64,000 nucleotides of DNA from Bacillus badius NBRC 15713 (GTDB lineage Bacteria; Bacillota; Bacilli; Bacillales; Domibacillaceae). Below the pieces are notes generated by a model, which was not told where the DNA came from, ran no database searches, and was given only the letters and a program-made list of their open reading frames with translations. The stretch is from contig NZ_BCVF01000017.1 in NCBI RefSeq assembly GCF_001591605.1, positions 1-64,000 of the forward strand, in the 5' to 3' direction. This document shows, one piece after another, positions 60,945-64,000 of the stretch; the stretch's first letter is position 1, and every line of letters begins with the position of its first letter. The position numbers and the translations under genes are program-made.

Positions 60945-61297
60945 AATTGCTGCTCTCCTTTGTCCTCTGCTTGAAAGTCGTTCAAAATCTCATCTGACAG
61001 TTGGTCGAATTGGTTGGCCTTCCTTACGTAAATCATGCTCAGAGACCAAGTCATGATAAATTGAGCGAACGCAAAAATCCAGACCCATGAAATGGGGCCG
61101 AGCGCCGGTTTATTTAAGATGTTTGAGTAGGATGTGAGCAACGGCAGCGAAAAATAAAAGAGCAGAAAGAAGACGGAAAGAGGGACGAGAAACTTGTTTT
61201 TACTTTTCACCATTTGTATAAACTTTGGACTTGAGGCAATGTTTTCATAGATGGTTTTTTCTTCTTGGAGCGGGGATTTCAATTTGGTATTTTCCAT
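60941..61297 (-). CDS. DUF485 membrane protein, partner of the acetate permease
   Basis: A 118-residue protein with two spans (FLVPLSVFFLLFYFSLPLLT, PISWVWIFAFAQFIMTWSLS). Fits DUF485/YjcH-type proteins always paired with ActP-like symporters. ATG at 61295-61297 is six bases after AAGGAGG. It is translationally coupled to the symporter gene. Confidence 0.92.
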   Translation of the reverse strand: MENTKLKSPLQEEKTIYENIASSPKFIQMVKSKNKFLVPLSVFFLLFYFSLPLLTSYSNILNKPALGPISWVWIFAFAQFIMTWSLSMIYVRKANQFDQLSDEILNDFQAEDKGEQQL

Positions 61298-61533
61298 AAA
61301 CATCCTCCTTGGTTAATAATTTCTTGAAATTATAAAAATTTCAGAATTATATATTAATTTTAAAGAAATTTTGCCAGTTCTGCAATAACACACGGGAAAT
61401 CAGACTGATTAGTTTTAGACAAGGTTCGACACTGCAGGCAGAGAATAGCGATTTCCTTTCTAAAAATGTCTTCTTTTGGTATTTTGATATATAATGATAC
61501 GTAAATAACTTCAACAGATTGGACGGATTGATT

Positions 61534-63120
61534 ATGATGGAAGGCCGGCAATTGGCACATTCACTCGTGTCGCTAAAAGGTGCGCATTTGCGCTTTGTAT
61601 ATGTTATGCTGCATGATTTGAATTTTTGGGATCTTGTTTCTTCCAAAACGAAGGACTTGGTCTCAAAAGAACAATCTGCTCATTTTTATGAGTGGCTGCA
61701 GAAGGAAGCCGACAAATTAAATGTAGTAAAGGATGAAGAATTACAGCTTGATTTGCTGCTGGAGTTAAGCAAGGCGCTTAAGCTTCCGATGCGGCTGTTA
61801 GATGATCCTTATAAAGTGATAAAACAATGCGAAGAAATTATTGAAGAAGCTTTTCAGCAGCTTCAAAAGCAATATAAGGATTTCGCCAAGTCATTTGACC
61901 AGTTTCCTGAGAAAAACAAGGTGGAGTTTCTTGTTCATTGGGAAATGACCCAGCTGTACAGACATATGAATGCTCAGAAATCCAAAGCTGAAAAAGAAGC
62001 GGCCGCCATGATTTGGGTAGATGAAATGTTAGCCTTTATTGGACAGCTGCCAACTTACCAGCAGGAACAGCTGAAGGAGCGGATTCACCTGTCGGAGTGG
62101 ACAAAGGCTGAGCTGCATGCAGCTCTTTCAGACGATCCTTTTCTTGTTTTTACTGCCATTGTGGAAAAGACAGGCTTTGGTTTTTATAAATATTTGCTTC
62201 AGTGTTTTTCAAATACAGGACAGGCGTCTGCTTTTGCACCACAGGAGGCTGCTTATTTTTCCTGGATGACAAATCCGGATCTGCTGTTATCACTCATTTT
62301 CAAAGGAGGCGGAATTCTTTACCGCTATCAAAACCTGTTATTTAACAAAGGATTATTGCCGATGGTTTTATTTGAAACAATGCTTCCTTATTTGGCAGAC
62401 CAGCTGTCTGAAGAAGAACAGGATGAGGAGCTGGCGATCATTAATCGTTCTTGGAATAAGCGGTTTGATGATTACAGAAACATGCTGCGCTCAGTCAATG
62501 AAAAAGTTCAAAAGCAAAACGACTGGAAAAAAGGGCTGTCCATTTTAGAAGAGGAGCTGCGGGAGGTAGAGACGGTGCTTCGGCAAACAGAGGCTTACAA
62601 CCAGCAGCTTCATGGAAAGCTGACACAGCAATTAAAGAAAGACCCGGCCCGTCCTTATTTCGGTGAGCTAAGCGTGAGGAACAATCGGCTGCAGGAGGAT
62701 TTAAGAAGAGTAGAAGCAAAGTTAGCCAAGCAGGAAAAAGAGAAGAAGGGAATTATTGGAGCAGTTTCCACCTTTATCAAATCCAGTTATTATCAGACCG
62801 AAAAGACCCAGCTTGAAAAGAAAATCGATAAGGTGTTCAATGATATGAGCGCCTTAGTGTTAGATAAATATCATGATTACGAGCCTGAATTGGTTTTGGA
62901 AATTCATCTCTCCGATGACGAGCTGGTAAAACTAAACAGCCGCAAACAGGAGATTCAACGCAAGATTGACAAATTTACAGAGAAGCTAACGGAAGCGAAA
63001 CAACAGGAAAAGCAAATGCGAAGCGCGATTGCGGAGGCGGAAAAGCAAACGTATGGCCTCTCGCAATTATATAAAGCTGCAATGGAAGAACAAACCTTTT
63101 CCCAGCATAATGAACGGTAA
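61534..63120 (+). CDS. Large cytoplasmic coiled-coil protein, unknown function
   Basis: A 528-residue protein without signal peptide or convincing membrane span. Residues 1-330 are mainly helical with HLRFVYVMLHDLNFWDLV near the start. Residues about 330-430 and 460-528 are coiled coil (VQKQNDWKKGLSILEEELRE, KQEIQRKIDKFTEKLTEAKQ), split by a short GIIGAVSTFIKSSYYQ patch. The start is uncertain: ATG 61534 or 61537, with only a weak GGACGGA upstream. I recognise no family. A terminator follows. Confidence 0.75.
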   Translation: MMEGRQLAHSLVSLKGAHLRFVYVMLHDLNFWDLVSSKTKDLVSKEQSAHFYEWLQKEADKLNVVKDEELQLDLLLELSKALKLPMRLLDDPYKVIKQCEEIIEEAFQQLQKQYKDFAKSFDQFPEKNKVEFLVHWEMTQLYRHMNAQKSKAEKEAAAMIWVDEMLAFIGQLPTYQQEQLKERIHLSEWTKAELHAALSDDPFLVFTAIVEKTGFGFYKYLLQCFSNTGQASAFAPQEAAYFSWMTNPDLLLSLIFKGGGILYRYQNLLFNKGLLPMVLFETMLPYLADQLSEEEQDEELAIINRSWNKRFDDYRNMLRSVNEKVQKQNDWKKGLSILEEELREVETVLRQTEAYNQQLHGKLTQQLKKDPARPYFGELSVRNNRLQEDLRRVEAKLAKQEKEKKGIIGAVSTFIKSSYYQTEKTQLEKKIDKVFNDMSALVLDKYHDYEPELVLEIHLSDDELVKLNSRKQEIQRKIDKFTEKLTEAKQQEKQMRSAIAEAEKQTYGLSQLYKAAMEEQTFSQHNER

Positions 63121-63132
63121 TCGCTTTCTAAT

Positions 63133-63170
63133 CCTCTGCCGGCGTTCATGCGCCCGCGGGGGTTTTTTTT
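63133..63170 (+). terminator. Terminator of the coiled-coil protein gene
   Basis: CCTCTGCCGGCG pairs with CGCCCGCGGGGG (some mismatches), followed by eight T. Confidence 0.8.
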
Positions 63171-63334
63171 ACACGGATGGGGGTAAGGTATAGAGGAGAA
63201 AGTGTCTTTACTTGATAGGCTTCCAGTTATTTGTTAGGGTAATAGAGGCTGTCGAAAAAGCGCGATTGAACGCAATTATATACTGCCCATTCCCATGTGC
63301 ATTAATTTCGTTTAAATAATGAAAGGAGAATTTT

Positions 63335-64000
63335 GTGAAGAAAATTTCAAATGTCTTTTGGATTACACTCGCTTTGGTGCTCGCTGCGGTTGTATTTGGC
63401 GTAGCAGCGCCACAAACGTTTGAACAGCTGACAGGCAATGTTCAAACATTTATTACATCAGCCTTTGGCTGGTATTATTTAATTTTGGTTTCTGGTATTG
63501 TTTTATTTTGCTTATTATTAATTTTTAGCCCTGTAGGAGCTATTAGGCTGGGGAAGCCCGGAGAAAAGCCTGATTATTCTACTCCTACATGGTTTGCGAT
63601 GCTCTTTAGTGCAGGTATGGGAATAGGCTTAGTATTTTGGGGGGCAGCAGAGCCGTTGAGTCATTTTGCGATCGATCCCCCTTTAGCAAAAGCAGGCACA
63701 GAAGCGGCAGTTAAAGAATCGATGCGCTATACATTTTTTCATTGGGGCATTCATGCATGGGCCATTTATGCTATTGTAGCGCTTGCGCTTGCTTATTATC
63801 AGTTCCGTAAAGGAGAGCCAGGGCTAATCAGCGCAACACTCGTTCCAATTTTAGGAGAAAAGGCAAAAGGCCCGCTTGGCACAGCCATTGACGTGATGGC
63901 TGTATTCGCTACCGTCGTAGGTGTAGCTACGACACTTGGCTTTGGAGCGGCCCAAATTAATGGCGGGTTGTCTTATTTATTCGGCACGCCGATCAGCTTC
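63335..64000 (+). CDS. BCCT family betaine/choline/carnitine transporter (3' truncated by window)
   Basis: 222 codons are open to the window end. GTG start six bases after GAAAGGAG. The N-terminal spans and the BCCT hallmark [20 protein letters not shown] (Gly-rich substrate/Na+ site of TM3) with [20 protein letters not shown] identify the family, to which OpuD and BetP belong. The likely role is uptake of glycine betaine or a related trimethylammonium compound for osmoprotection. The substrate cannot be fixed from this part. Confidence 0.93.
   Translation, partial: MKKISNVFWITLALVLAAVVFGVAAPQTFEQLTGNVQTFITSAFGWYYLILVSGIVLFCLLLIFSPVGAIRLGKPGEKPDYSTPTWFAMLFSAGMGIGLVFWGAAEPLSHFAIDPPLAKAGTEAAVKESMRYTFFHWGIHAWAIYAIVALALAYYQFRKGEPGLISATLVPILGEKAKGPLGTAIDVMAVFATVVGVATTLGFGAAQINGGLSYLFGTPISF

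Overview
The window is a contiguous piece of an endospore-forming Bacillaceae chromosome. The evidence is the gene order lexA-yneA-yneB-ynzC-tkt-sirA-yneF-ynzD-ccdA-yneI-ccdC-yneK, which is the Bacillus subtilis order, together with sporulation genes (sirA, a Spo0E-type phosphatase), Bacillus-type SOS boxes and strong AGGAGG ribosome binding sites. I saw no rRNA, tRNA or CRISPR array.

Positions 1 to about 28.6 kb are the late half of a PBSX/skin-like myovirus prophage, all on the + strand and in canonical order: late regulator, terminase small and large subunits, PBSX-type portal, MuF-type head protein, XkdF-type protease/scaffold, capsid, connector and neck proteins, tail sheath, tail tube, tail assembly chaperone with a -1 frameshift signal, tape measure, LysM and NlpC/P60 tail-hub proteins, baseplate proteins, a long tail fibre, XkdX, holin and M15 endolysin. 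The early region and the integrase must lie left of the window. An AT-rich PIN-domain gene and a small zinc-ribbon gene on the opposite strand interrupt the regulator-terminase junction.

About 28.6-37.2 kb is an accessory region: an XRE regulator beside a perfect 20-bp inverted repeat, an AraC/GyrI regulator, an RsbR-type stressosome protein, an operator-controlled small-peptide/membrane-protein/HTH module, a secreted protein, debris of at least two further endolysin genes, and an unrecognised three-gene minus-strand cluster (two distantly similar soluble proteins plus a two-TM coiled-coil protein). The three-gene cluster is the best candidate here for an undescribed system. GCCCCC repeats and a terminator near 37.0-37.2 kb are my best guess for the right end of the prophage.

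From about 37.6 kb the sequence is host core: a membrane glycosyltransferase, kynureninase, the SOS pair lexA/yneA with a shared operator region, transketolase, sporulation and cytochrome-c-maturation genes, sbcDC, a SCO1-type copper protein, the adeR-ald pair, an exported L,D-transpeptidase, a DUF485/acetate-permease pair, an unrecognised coiled-coil protein, and the start of a BCCT betaine/choline-type transporter cut by the window end. Functional groups are DNA damage response (lexA, yneA, sbcDC), respiration and redox (ccdA, ccdC, SCO1), sporulation control (sirA, ynzD) and nutrient or osmolyte uptake and catabolism (kynU, ald, acetate permease, BCCT).
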